DNA of 64,000 bases from Paragorgia papillata (lineage: Eukaryota; Cnidaria; Anthozoa; Scleralcyonacea; Coralliidae): positions 62,001 through 126,000 of the forward strand of contig JAWNZC010000026.1 of the NCBI GenBank assembly GCA_035771165.1, written 5' to 3'. The notes under the pieces are model-generated. The model did not search any database. It worked only from the letters and a program-made list of their open reading frames with translations, and had not been told where the DNA came from. The position numbers and the translations under genes were made by a program. Positions 24,501 to 36,500 of the stretch are shown in pieces (position 1 is the stretch's first letter; every line of letters starts with the position of its first letter).

Positions 24501-27500
24501 TACGTTCAAGAAATTCGGGGTTTTCTTTTAAGATACCTGACCCATCTGAATAGCAAGTATAAGGCAATACGTAGTTAGCCAGAGAAAAGTAATCACCGTA
24601 CATGGACTTTTTTTCTAAAAACTTACAGCTTTTTCTATTCTTGATGAATATACAGCCGTTTTTAAAAACCTTGCAGATTTGTTGAAAAAAGTCAGTCCTC
24701 TGAGATTCACTGTTGCAGCGCCGGATTTTGGACTGTGGAGGCCCCTGGGCGGTCACTGACCAGCACAATATATCAATTCTATTTCTGAACGAGATAATTT
24801 TGCTTTACGAACTAATACAACTTCGAAGTCACAATTCCCACACTGAATCAGGTTTACAATAACAACTTGTCAACTCCATCCATCAATCTGTCATAATCGT
24901 CATAGTATACACTTTTAGAAGTGACCCTATATATCATCCATATATCTTTTGTCTTGTTTTTGACTCATATTTTGGGCTCTCAAGATTTTTTTCATTTCAA
25001 CACCTATTTTCTCAACTTTCAAGACATTTTTGTGGAGGCCCCCCTTAAACATTATTTTGTGGGGGGCCCTGGGCGGCCGCCCAGTCCGCCCTGTCCTAAA
25101 TCCGGCGCTGCACTGTTGCTAAGCAACAAAGCGACCAATCACATGCAAGTACTGCTGATCAAGTAACCAATCAAGTGCAAGTAATTTTGCCCTGTATATT
25201 CTTATATTTTAAGCTTGAGATGTAACAACAACAGGAGGAAAATAAGCAGCAAGAGATTATTTAAACATGCATTTATATCTGAAAGCCAATTAAACTTTCA
25301 ATATGTTATAGTTACATCTATCGGTATAATATTCCGAATTAGAAACAGGATCGGAAATATGTAACGTGCTACAAGTAGTATTTAGTTTTTGCTTTTAAGA
25401 AGTATTTCTTTTTTGCATTCTAATACTGGTTATTAAATTTTCACGCAAAATGAAAATGACAAACTGGAATGGTATTTACCTTTGTGCTGACATTTTTTCC
25501 CATAAAATCCTTCTTTGCATGAACACGCAAAACCAGGTTGTTCATTTGTCTTCATAATAACACCACTGTAACTACAAGTGGAACACCAAACCTGTAACAG
25601 AAGAACAGGGAATAAATCGGGCGAAGCACTGGTAACGTGTACTGTTAGTGCGCTACGTCTTGTCACTATTCATAATTAAGAAGAGAAGTTAGGCCCAGTT
25701 ATACGGGATATAGTTCTTAAATAGAGTTCTCTCCGCTTTGAATTTTTCCTTTGCCGGGTTTTCTGGTCTTCCCCACTCCGCAAATTGAGCTTATGCTTAT
25801 ACGATGTTAGCTAGTATATTATCGAAGGCTTCTAACAAGTTAATTATCATAATAGAACCGCGACTGATTTGTGGTAAAACGACGCAATGTTACCACAAAT
25901 TCGCCTTTCTACTACAATTTGCGACCATATGCAGACATTCAAACTTACTCAAGTTTTAGAAAATTTGAAAATACTTATGTTCACATCAACTTTTGAATTC
26001 TTCCAACTTACTGGCTCTCATGTTTGCATCAGGTTATATATTATAGAACACGAGCGGCCATTTTCCATTTCTTAAAGAAACTACTAAAAACTACACTGAA
26101 GACTACATTTATGCGATAATAATCCTATAAAATAGATTATACTATAGATATACAGAAATTGGTAAGTTAAATCATAAACAAAATAGAATAGAGAAAGGTA
26201 TAGTAAGAAGAAGTAAGAAGAAAGTATAAGGGTCTGTTCACATGAGACCGGGTTATCTTGGGGGTTAGGGATAACTCGGGGACTAGGGTCAAAGTTGACC
26301 ATGTTTCACATGATAAAACGCAACTACCGATTTATCCCTGGCCTCCGAGATAACCCTAGCTTCATGTGAGCACTGCACCCCGAGTTATTCCGGGCAAAAG
26401 CATGCATAATTATGCATGCGTAATTATACAAAAGTTTGGAGGCGGGCTAACTCTGGGCCTAATCCCACGAATTATCTCGGTCTCGTGTGAACGATTTACA
26501 TTTTTTAACTTCGAAATGAACTAACATCGAGATATCTCGGGTGATAGGGATAACCCTTCCTCCCAAGGTACCTAATGCCTCATGTGAACAGGCTCTCTAA
26601 GAAATAGTGAGAAATACTGCGGTTTTGAGTTTGCAACGGATAAAATAAAGTTTTGCCGTTAAATTTAGTCGTTTGAAACTTTTAGTCGTGACGTAATGCG
26701 AACGATGTTGTCAAGGCGTTGCCAAGGCGTTACATACTAACGCCAGTGCCTTGCCCTTGACAACGACTTGACAACATCGTTAGCATTATGTCACAACTAC
26801 AATTTCAAACGACTAAACTTAACGGCAAAACTTTAGCCGTTCCAAACTCGAGTGGAAAGCGCAGTAGTAGGAACTATAATGCTCCTAAAAAATCTCTCAC
26901 TATACTGACCTCCTGGTCAGGGACCGCGGAACCGGGGGGCTGGGGGGATCAGTCACTCTAGCACACGCAGCGGTCTGCACTTGAACATTATATCAACAAT
27001 ACAAAGCAAGGGAGCATACCAGAAATGAGTACTGTTACTGTTGACAATATGTTGTGTTTGGCGTTTGTTCTCGTTTGCTCTTATATATAAATCTTAATCT
27101 ATTAATGGAAGAGTTTTCTATTGAGAGTTTTCTGACCTTCAGAATTCTGTAAATTCTTCCCCCAAAATGCAAAAGAGTACCTTTTGTGAACAGCCCCCCC
27201 CCCCCCCCCCCCCCAATACAAAAATCGTTCCGCGGTCCCTCTTGGCTGCTTCCGTTCTTACTGATGGAAAATGTAAAAAATCGCTTCTACGAGTGATTCT
27301 AGAGATGACGTCTCGATTAAAATTAAAATAATTGATTAAAAACTGTGGCACTTCCCTAGCTAGACACTTTTTTACCAATTTTAAAACATGACTATTTCTA
27401 CGGTCTTCTAGACATTCCAGGTTCCGTTGCTGAATGGCAAGGTCGCTAGAGTCTAATTTACAAATAATTTTTGCAGCACGCTTCTGCATGCGTTCTAATC

Positions 27501-30500
27501 TATCAACATCACTCTTATTACAACAGGTCCAGACACTGTCACAGTAGTCAAAAATTGGCCGAATTAGTGATTTATAAAGATCATTTGCGACATGAGTCGT
27601 AAGATTCTTTCTCAGCCGACCTAAATATGTTTTACATGATCTTTCCATGTAAGGCTGTCATCTAAGTATATCCCTAATATTTAAATTTATAGACTCGTTT
27701 TAATTTATTTCTACCAACGAATAAAGTTACTTCGTTTACTTTGGAAAGCCTAGCATCAGTTCCAAAAATTACAAACTCCGTCTTACTTTTGTTAATAAAA
27801 AGAAAGTTCCAAAAGGTCCAGTTGTTAACTTAATTTAGTTCATCATTAAATGTTTTTTCTATTTCTTTAATATACTTGTGTGCAACAAAGATGACAGCAT
27901 CATCAGCATATAACAAAATGTTAAACTTGACTACGTTCATTCAAGTAGTCTTTAAACCAAGCAAGCTCTCTTCCATCAATTCCATAAAGAACAGACATTT
28001 TTTCCAGAAGCTGTTCATGGTCCACAGTATCAAACGCCTTTCGTAGATCTACAAAAACCGCACCTGTAAGCTAGCCTTGATCCATATTCCGACGATCCAT
28101 ATTCTGATGCGTCAATAGGCGAGTTTCAGGGTGTTGCGCGCTATTCATTTTTTCGAAAAAACTGGAAAGCTCCCCTCAATTAAGTATAGATACAGTTTCT
28201 GGATATTTAACACTGTTATTCTGCTGTTGGCGGCTCGCTAGCAAGTCTGTTTGCCATTGCTTACTTTGTAGAGAAGAGCCCGCCAATTCCTTTCCAAAAC
28301 GATGCGCGCGCAACACCCTGAAACTCACCTATTCGAATATATTCATTTGGGTTCGATATCTCGTTCAAGCAATCTGATTACTATTGTGTTAAATTCTTTC
28401 TTCATTTTAATTTCTTATTGTGCAACTAACGCTAACTAACACGTCAGTCTTGTTCCAATGATGAGACTGGTGCCTAGGTTTGACTACGCCTATGCTAGCA
28501 AATATTAAAACAGCGAAGAGAAAGAGCCAGGGACTAGGCTGGTATAAAATTATTATTATCTGATAACAAGCTAAAAGTGGGCTAGATTACTAAAACAGGC
28601 AGCAAAGATACTCACTTCATCATCAGTTTCTGGCACTGTTTCCAAATAGAATGATTTTTCTCTTAAAATATATTCCCCAGGCAGTGCACAATTTTGGCTT
28701 TCCTTGTTTATTTCGCAAATACTCGACCCGTCTTCATTCTCGATGTAGTTTATGGACCTGCATTTTGGGAGGCGATTGACGCACTGGATTTGGCATTGAA
28801 ACAATGACATATGAGACAAGCTGTCGATGACGTAACTTTGAAGATACCCTGAAATAAAAGGTAATCATAGTTTGAAAAATGAAAATAAATAATACTAAAT
28901 ATCCATCTATTAAAACGTTTAAACATGTTAACATTTTCAATGCAGCAATTGTTATAAATTTTTGGCAAAGATTCTGAAAATTTGATAGACCATACTGTAA
29001 TTCATATAAAATTGTTTTATCTTTCAATTACAGCATTTTAAGTATGTTTTTCGTCCCTTTTTCTGCTATTACTGGACATCTCACAATTCAAATAAAGACA
29101 GTTAGTGCTAAAACTTCAGCCCCTTCTTACACATTTTTTACTACAATTTTTAACTTGGTAGCCATCTCGTTCCCATGCAAAGTCTTCATCTCCCTTATTC
29201 TATATTATATTTATTATATTTATATAGATATTTTTACTTACGCCCTTGTCCTTGGTTTTGAAAATAAGTTCCTTTTGAGGCTGACATACCAGTAACATCT
29301 CCTCCAACTGGTACATGAAATAAGAGCAAAGCCAGAGCCATAATTGCCACTTGTAACGAGCTGGATAAATTAGACCAGTTTTGTGACGTGACGTTTGAAA
29401 GGCCATCATTTGTTAGCAGATGTACCCTGGAAATATTTTTAAAGGAGTTTGTTATCTGTTTTGATTATAATTATTAATATAAAGAACGAAAATTAGTAAT
29501 GATATCAACAACAACAATAACAGAGAACGCAATTGCTAAAACCTTACAGGTACACAATATACAGCACTAGTATACCAGCCAAGGACAGTGCACAGACAAC
29601 ATAAGTAACAGTTTCCATTGACCATTCCATTGCTGATTTTTTCTTTTCATTTTTCTAGGAAAATACAAAGAAGTGAATCACAGAATCACTTTAAATCTCC
29701 ACACAACAATATTTAATTATGAATAACGTGCCATGTAAAAAAATGTTTATAAATGTACTAAAGTTGTTCTCAGATTATATCAACTTACAACTTGCTTGCT
29801 CAATCACATTGAAGAGGAAATTAGGTTGCATACAATTAAAATTTAAAGGAGAGAACTGGGGGCTAATCAACCTTACTTGCAGCCAGTGACTGAATTGCGA
29901 AGGACGCAGATCAACGTGGCCAAGTCAATGGCATTTTATTGGCACCCCAGGTAGTCGCCATACGACACATCGGGCTAGCCCGGTAATAACTGAGATGAAA
30001 ATATCAATGTAATGGTTTCGTCCCCGGAAAAACTGGCTGAAAAACTGTTTAACTCGTTCCGATACGTGCTTGTCTGCTTGACTGTGTGAATAAATAGGGC
30101 TGAAAGGAACTGAAAACAAGCAACGTTGTTTGTGTGTTTCAGTGGTGATGATAGCGAAGACCTAATATATTAATTAGTCTTCGTGAAGACGCCGTTCGCT
30201 AAGACAATAACAATCGTTGTATACATGATGGGCTTACAAAAGATTCCGTCGACTTAAATAATAAACTGAATAGTGTAAAACTGAAGTAAAACTAACGTAA
30301 CTTTTCTCTTATTTAGTTGAAAATTGTGAATTTTGGGCTGCAATCATCCACGTCAACTCATCCCGGGGTCACAGGAAATGTGTCCCCCCCAAAAAAAAAT
30401 GTGTCCCCCCCGGGACAGATTTCCTAGGAAATATGTCCCCCCCCTTCGGAAATTTGCCCCCCCGCCCTCAGAATGATTCCTTACGGGATAATTGATATAC

Positions 30501-33500
30501 ATGTAATGTGGACAAAACGTTTTAAAAGTAAAAAAATATATATTTCTGAATGATAAATTATAACAGCTAAAATATATATTTGAAATATATATTGAGAGGG
30601 GTAATTAATACGCGGGGAGTGTGTGGCAGTTCACCTACAACGTATCTTAATTACCTGTGCCAGTGTTACCCCGCAAATTAGTGTTTAGTTAGCTAAAAGT
30701 TATCTCCCCGCTTCTACACCAGTATGACCAATACGGATGGCGCTTTTGAGAGTCATCGCTCATTGAAAAAAGGCGTCTGCTGCGTTTGCGAATCATGACT
30801 ACCATGCATAATAAATACTTCCGTATATACCGTTTTTTGAAAAACGGCAAACTACACTATTATATTAATAACAAAGCAAGAAAATGCTGAGCTGCCGAGA
30901 ATTTCGACAACGAAATACGGACGTTTCACGCGGAGCCCTTCATTAACCTCGAGCCAACACGCTCTTTAGAAAGCAAAAAAGAGTTTCTTATCTAAATATA
31001 ATATTTAGCTGTTATAATTTATCATTCAGAAATATATATTTTTTACTTTTAAAAAGTTTTGGCCACATTACACGTATATCAATTATCCTGTAAAGAATCA
31101 TTCTGAGGGGGGGCCGAATTTCCGAAGGGGGGACATATTTCCTAGGATATGTGTCCCGGGGGGGGGACATATTTTGGGGGGGACACATTTACTGGGACAC
31201 CGGCATACCGGGCTACCCGGCTCCATGTTATCGCAATTAGAACCCATTCCGGCTAACCGGGCCAGCTCGGTCCATGCATTCACCTCCCAAGGAGTATAGG
31301 TGTTGATTTTACGGAGGGAGGAAAACCTTAGAACCCAGCGAGAAAGTCTCGAAGCACATGAGAGATCAACTACAAATCTACTCGCATGAGTTCCAAGCTC
31401 GACAACGGAGTCATTTCTAGGCACTCGTCCATCCAAGTACTAACCCCATATAACCGAGCTTAACTTTGGGCTTAGCGTTATACCGCAGTGGTGAGCGGCA
31501 GCGCGGTAACAGCACACATCGCCCGTGCTCCTTTATCTAAGCTACAGAGCTCGACTTCAGTATTTTTTCCATTTATTTTATTCTGTTTAACGTCAGACGA
31601 TTCCAGCAAGCTTATTCGGGCAGCAATGGACTAAGAAGGCATCAACTTAATCCTGGCTTAAGCCAGGGCAGAAACATGAGGCATTTTGTTATTTCACTCT
31701 GTCTAACGCCAGACGATTTTAACTAACCGTCGTAGCCGAATCAGAGTGTGTGTTGTGTCCAACTCAGTTTGCCAAAAATGTAGCAATATAGAGACTAACC
31801 TCTTCATCGACATTCATTGGATTGATATCTTTCAATAGCTTAGCATCAATATCGAGCTTTTTAATGTTATTTTTAGTCGATCTCATCTGGTTCCTTTCAG
31901 TGCCTTTGGGTAAAAGATATTTCATGAGCCGTAGTCTCTGAAAAAAAAGTACAAATCTGCTTAGTTTTCTGGCAATGCGGAACAAGAGCTATCTCTAGTT
32001 TCTTATGCAAAGAAAAGGGTTAAAAGATATAGTCATGACCAATGAAAGACTGAATAAACTCGTACAAAAGTATGACGAGTATAACGTCTTTTTTTCAAAA
32101 GAAGTCTATTATATTACCTATAAGGGTAATCTTAATATATTTCGTAAGGTCCAGATGCCTATAGAGGGAGAGCATTTGTATTCGCATTTTTTAGGAGGAT
32201 CATGCCGGATTGGAAGATATGAGAGTAATATTCATCATTTTATGACGTTATTAAATCACGCACACTTATATCTTAAATTTTACAGCCATATTTACGTGAA
32301 GACAAACTGAAGAATTATTATATATAAATTATATTATGTAATATATTTATACCTCAAGGGCAACTGAATAGTTTACAATCTCGCTATCTGTATAATCCTG
32401 GTGATTGTTGCCTTCTTTCGCGTCGTTTTTTGTCAAAGAGATCGCAAGATTCATCTTTTCATACACATTCCTTTAAGATGGAGAATCAATAAATTTTAAT
32501 TATATTGTTATACTGTAGTAGATCTCCATATGTAACAAGCTTGTATATAATATACTGTACTCAATCTAGTAAAGTATGTTTACTTGCATCGCTGTAAAGA
32601 TTTGCAAATCTAAAAAGTCAGAGGCAACGCCGTCAACAACTTTGCTTTGTTTTGAAGTTTATAATGAAGGAAGGGAATGGAACGAAAAAGATAGAAGAAA
32701 AGAAAAGGAAATGCAAGAATAGGATAAGATAGGTTAAGATGGGCTAGGTTAGGTTAGGCTAGGTTAGGATAGGCTAGGTTAGGATAGGATAGGATAGGCT
32801 AGGTTAGGATAGGCTAGGTTAGGATAGGCTAGGTTAGGATAGGCTAGGCTAGGCTAGGATAGGCTAGGCTAGGATAGGCTAGGTTAGGATAGGCTAGGTT
32901 AGGATAGGATAGGCTAGGCTAGGATAGGCTAGGCTAGGTTAGGATAGGATAGGCTAGGTTAGGATAGGTTAGGATAGGTTAGGTTAGGATAGGTTAGGAT
33001 AGGTTAGGATAGGCTAGGTTTGGATAGGCTAGGTTAGGTTAGGCTAGGTTAGGTTAGGCTAGGTTAGGATAGGCTAGGTTAGGATAGGATAGGATAGGCT
33101 AGGTTAGGATAGGCTAGGTTAGGATAGGCTAGGTTAGGATAGGCTAGGCTAGGCTAGGATAGGCTAGGCTAGGATAGGCTAGGTTAGGATAGGCTAGGTT
33201 AGGATAGGATAGGCTAGGCTAGGATAGGCTAGGCTAGGTTAGGTTAGGATAGGATAGGCTAGGTTAGGATAGGTTAGGATAGGTTAGGTTAGGATAGGTT
33301 AGGATAGGTTAGGATAGGCTAGGTTTGGATAGGCTAGGTTAGGTTAGGCTAGGTTAGGATAGGCTAGGTTAGGATAGGATAGGCTAGGTTAGGATAGGCT
33401 AGGTTAGGCTTGGTTAGGATAGGCTAGGTTAGGATAGGCTAGGCTAGGTTAGGATAGGCTAGGTTAGGATAAGCTAGGTTAGGATAGGTTAGGCTAGGCT

Positions 33501-36500
33501 AGGTTAGGATAGGATAGGCTAGGATAGGTTAAAATAGGATAGGCTAGGTTAGGATAGGCTAGGTTAGGATAGGCTAGGTTAGGATAGGCTAGGTTAGGCT
33601 AGGTTAGGATAGGCTAGGTTAGGATAGGATAGGCTAGGTTAGGATAGGCTAGGTTAGGATAGGCTAGGTTAGGCTAGGTTAGGATAGGCTAGGTTAGGAT
33701 AGGATAGGACAGGTTAGGATAAGCTAGGTTAGGACAGGTTAGGATAGGCTAGGTTAGGATAGGACAGGTTAGGATAGGACAGGTTAGGATAGGATAGGTT
33801 AAAATAGGTTAGGATAGGATAAGATAGGTTAGGATAGGTTAGGATAGGTTAGGATGGGACAGGTTAGGATAGGATAGGTTAAAATAGGTTAGGATAGGAT
33901 AAGATATGTTAGGATAGGATAGGATAGAATAAATTAGGGTAGGTTAGGATAGGATAAGATATGTTAGGATAGGATAGGATAGAATAAATTAGGGTGGGAT
34001 AGGTTAGGATAGGATAAGTTAGGATAGGTTAGGATAGGATAGGATAGGATAGATAAAAAAGAATAAGATAAAAAAGGAAAATAAATGCAAGGGTAGAATA
34101 GGATAGCAGCAAAGGAAATAAAAGGGAAAGAAAGTAAAGGAAGGAGATAGGATCAGATCATAGATCATAGATTAGGATAGGATAGGTTAGGATAGGATAA
34201 GTTAGGATAGGTTAGGATAGATGAAAAAGAATAAGATAAAATAGGAAAAGAAATGCAAGGATAGAATAGGATAGAAGCAAAGGAAATTAAAGGGAAAGAA
34301 AGTAAAGGAAAGATATTGGATTAGATTATACAAATAGCGTGCACACTGCAATAAATTGCGATAATGCATAGAGGTCTATTTCCAAATGCGTATTTGTATC
34401 TTGTTGATAGATAGCGTTATTAGCGATTAAGAGTATAGATAAGGGATATGTCTTTACAATGATCACCCCTGATGAACGACACTAGATTGGAGTGTCGAAA
34501 CGTTTGATTATGAACACTGACTTATTGACTTTTTAAGTTATTTTCAAGACTTTTCATGCTATTGAGTAGCGTCAAAAAATGCCTAAAGAACACACTTACA
34601 TTTTCTTTAAGAAGTTCCATTTTATAGCAATGTTTGCTTGAACTATAAAATAATAGAGCAAACGAATTATAGTTTAAATTAAAGCCCTTGTCAAATATAT
34701 CCTTATTAATCGCTAAACCCTAATCCAAGATCTAAATATCAAAAATCTTAATATAAACGGGTATATACTCCAACTCAGAAAACAAAAAGGTAGGATAAAC
34801 TGATTTGAACTCTAAACTCAATATTTTAAAATAATACAAACGGTGGTGTTTTGTGGCGGTCATCGTGGTGATTGTAGTCGTGGTAGTGGTTGCTGTCGTG
34901 GTGGTGGTGTTCATCGTAGTGGTGGTGGTCGGGGTGGTGCTGGTTGTTGTGGTGGTCGTCGTTGTTGTAGTGGTTGTCCTGGTAGTTGTGGTCATGGTGG
35001 TGTTATTTTTAGTAGTGGTGGTGTTGGCGGTGGTGGTCATGGGTGTGGTCATAGTGGTCGTCGTGGAGATTGTCTTTGTAGAGGTAGTCGTGTTGGTCTT
35101 TATCGTGGTTGTCATGGTGGTGGTTGTTGTGGTGGTGTTGGTTGTGGTCCCGGTTGTTTTGTCATGGGTGTGGTCGTAGTGGTCATTCTCGAGATAGTTA
35201 TGGTGGTGCTCGTCAAGGTGTCACGATGGCCGGGGAGGTGGTAGACCTCGTCGTGGTGGTTGTACTTGTGGTTGTTGTTGTTGTGGTTGTTGTTGTGGTG
35301 GTTTTTGTCGTGGGGTGGTGGATGTGGTCCTGGTACGTAGTGGTGCTCGTGGTTGGGGTCATGGGTGTGCTTGTAGTGGTCGTGGTGGTGATGGTCGTCG
35401 TAGTCATGGTTGTGGTTGTCGTCGTGGTGGCGGTCATGGTGATGGGTGTGGTCATTTTGGTGGAAGTAGTCGTTGTCGTGGTGTTGGTGGTGGTCATGGT
35501 GGTGGTGGTGGTTATGGTTGTGGTCGTCTTCGTTGTTGTGGTGGTAGTGGCGTGGTGTTTTTGTAGTGGTGGTGGTCATGGTCTCATGATCGTGGTGGTG
35601 ATACTTGTGGTGGTGGTGGTGGTGTTCGTGGTAGTGGTCATCGTCGTGGTGGTTGTTGTGGTGATCATCGTGGTGGGAGTGGTCATTGTAGTGGTAGTGG
35701 TCGTTGTCGTTGTGTTGGTCGTGGTGGTGGTGGCGGTGGTGGTGGCGGTGGTGGTCAGAGTTGTGGTCATGGTTGTGGTCATGGTTGTGGTCATTTTCTT
35801 TGTGGTGGTGTTCGTGTTCGTGTTGGGAGTAGTCATCATTGTGGTGGTTGTTTTGGTGTTCATCATGGTGGTCATGGTTGTGGTGGTGATTGTGGTCGTG
35901 GTTGTGTTCGTCGTGGTGGTGCTGGTCGGGGTGGTGCTGGTCGGGGTGGCGCTGGTTGTTGCGGTGGTCGTCGTTGTAGTGGTTGTCATGGTAGTCATTG
36001 CGATGGTAGTCGTTGTTGTAGTGGTGGACGTGGTGGAGATATTCATAGTAGTGGTGGTGTTGGTGTTGGTGGTCATGGGTGTGGTCGTAATGGTCGTCGT
36101 GGACATTGTCTTGGTAGCGGTTGTTGTGATTGTGGTTATAGTGGTTGTCGTGGTGGTGGTGGTGGTGGTTGTGGTGCTGGTTGTTGTGTCATGGGTGTGG
36201 TCGTAGTGATCGTTGTCGAGATAATTATGGTGGTGCTCGTCAAGGTGTCGCGATGGCCGTGGTGGTGGTAGTTGTGCTTGTTGTAGTGGCGGTGGTTATG
36301 GTGGTGGTGTTTGTTGTCATGGTGGTGGATGTGGTTGTGGAATGTGGTGGTGCTCGTGGTTGTGGTCATGGGTGAAGTTTTAGTGGTCTTGGTAGTGGCA
36401 GTGATGGTCGTGGTGATCATGGTTGTCGTGGTTTTGGTAGTGGTATTGATCGTGGTGGTGGTGGTCATGGTGGTGGTGGTCATGGTTGTAGTCGTCTTCG

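Larger units (their letters stand above)
25592..28615 (-). other. Intron between PAN and EGF exons
   Basis: Contains a Tourist-like MITE, a LINE reverse-transcriptase remnant and a TIR element beside it. 25592-26229, 26600-26915 and 28090-28615 show no gene. At 26640-26860 there is an imperfect inverted repeat around CGTCACGACT/AGTTGTGACATAA. Confidence 0.7.

Noticed and set aside
27139..27235. Glycine-rich C-terminus of the LINE protein
   Set aside because: It is read from the C tract and TIR of an inserted element, not LINE sequence.
29242..29654. Adhesion-type GPCR fragment (two hydrophobic segments with similar spacing to TM1-TM2)
   Set aside because: The next exon in phase is a PAN domain rather than TM3, and no GAIN/GPS region or further helices are found.
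31425..31466. Functional 5S rRNA gene
   Set aside because: Only the internal promoter region matches; the 5' and 3' halves needed for the 5S fold are missing.
32719..34053. Interstitial telomere repeat
   Set aside because: TTAGG units never run in pure tandem; they alternate with ATAGG and CTAGG, so this is a degenerate satellite.
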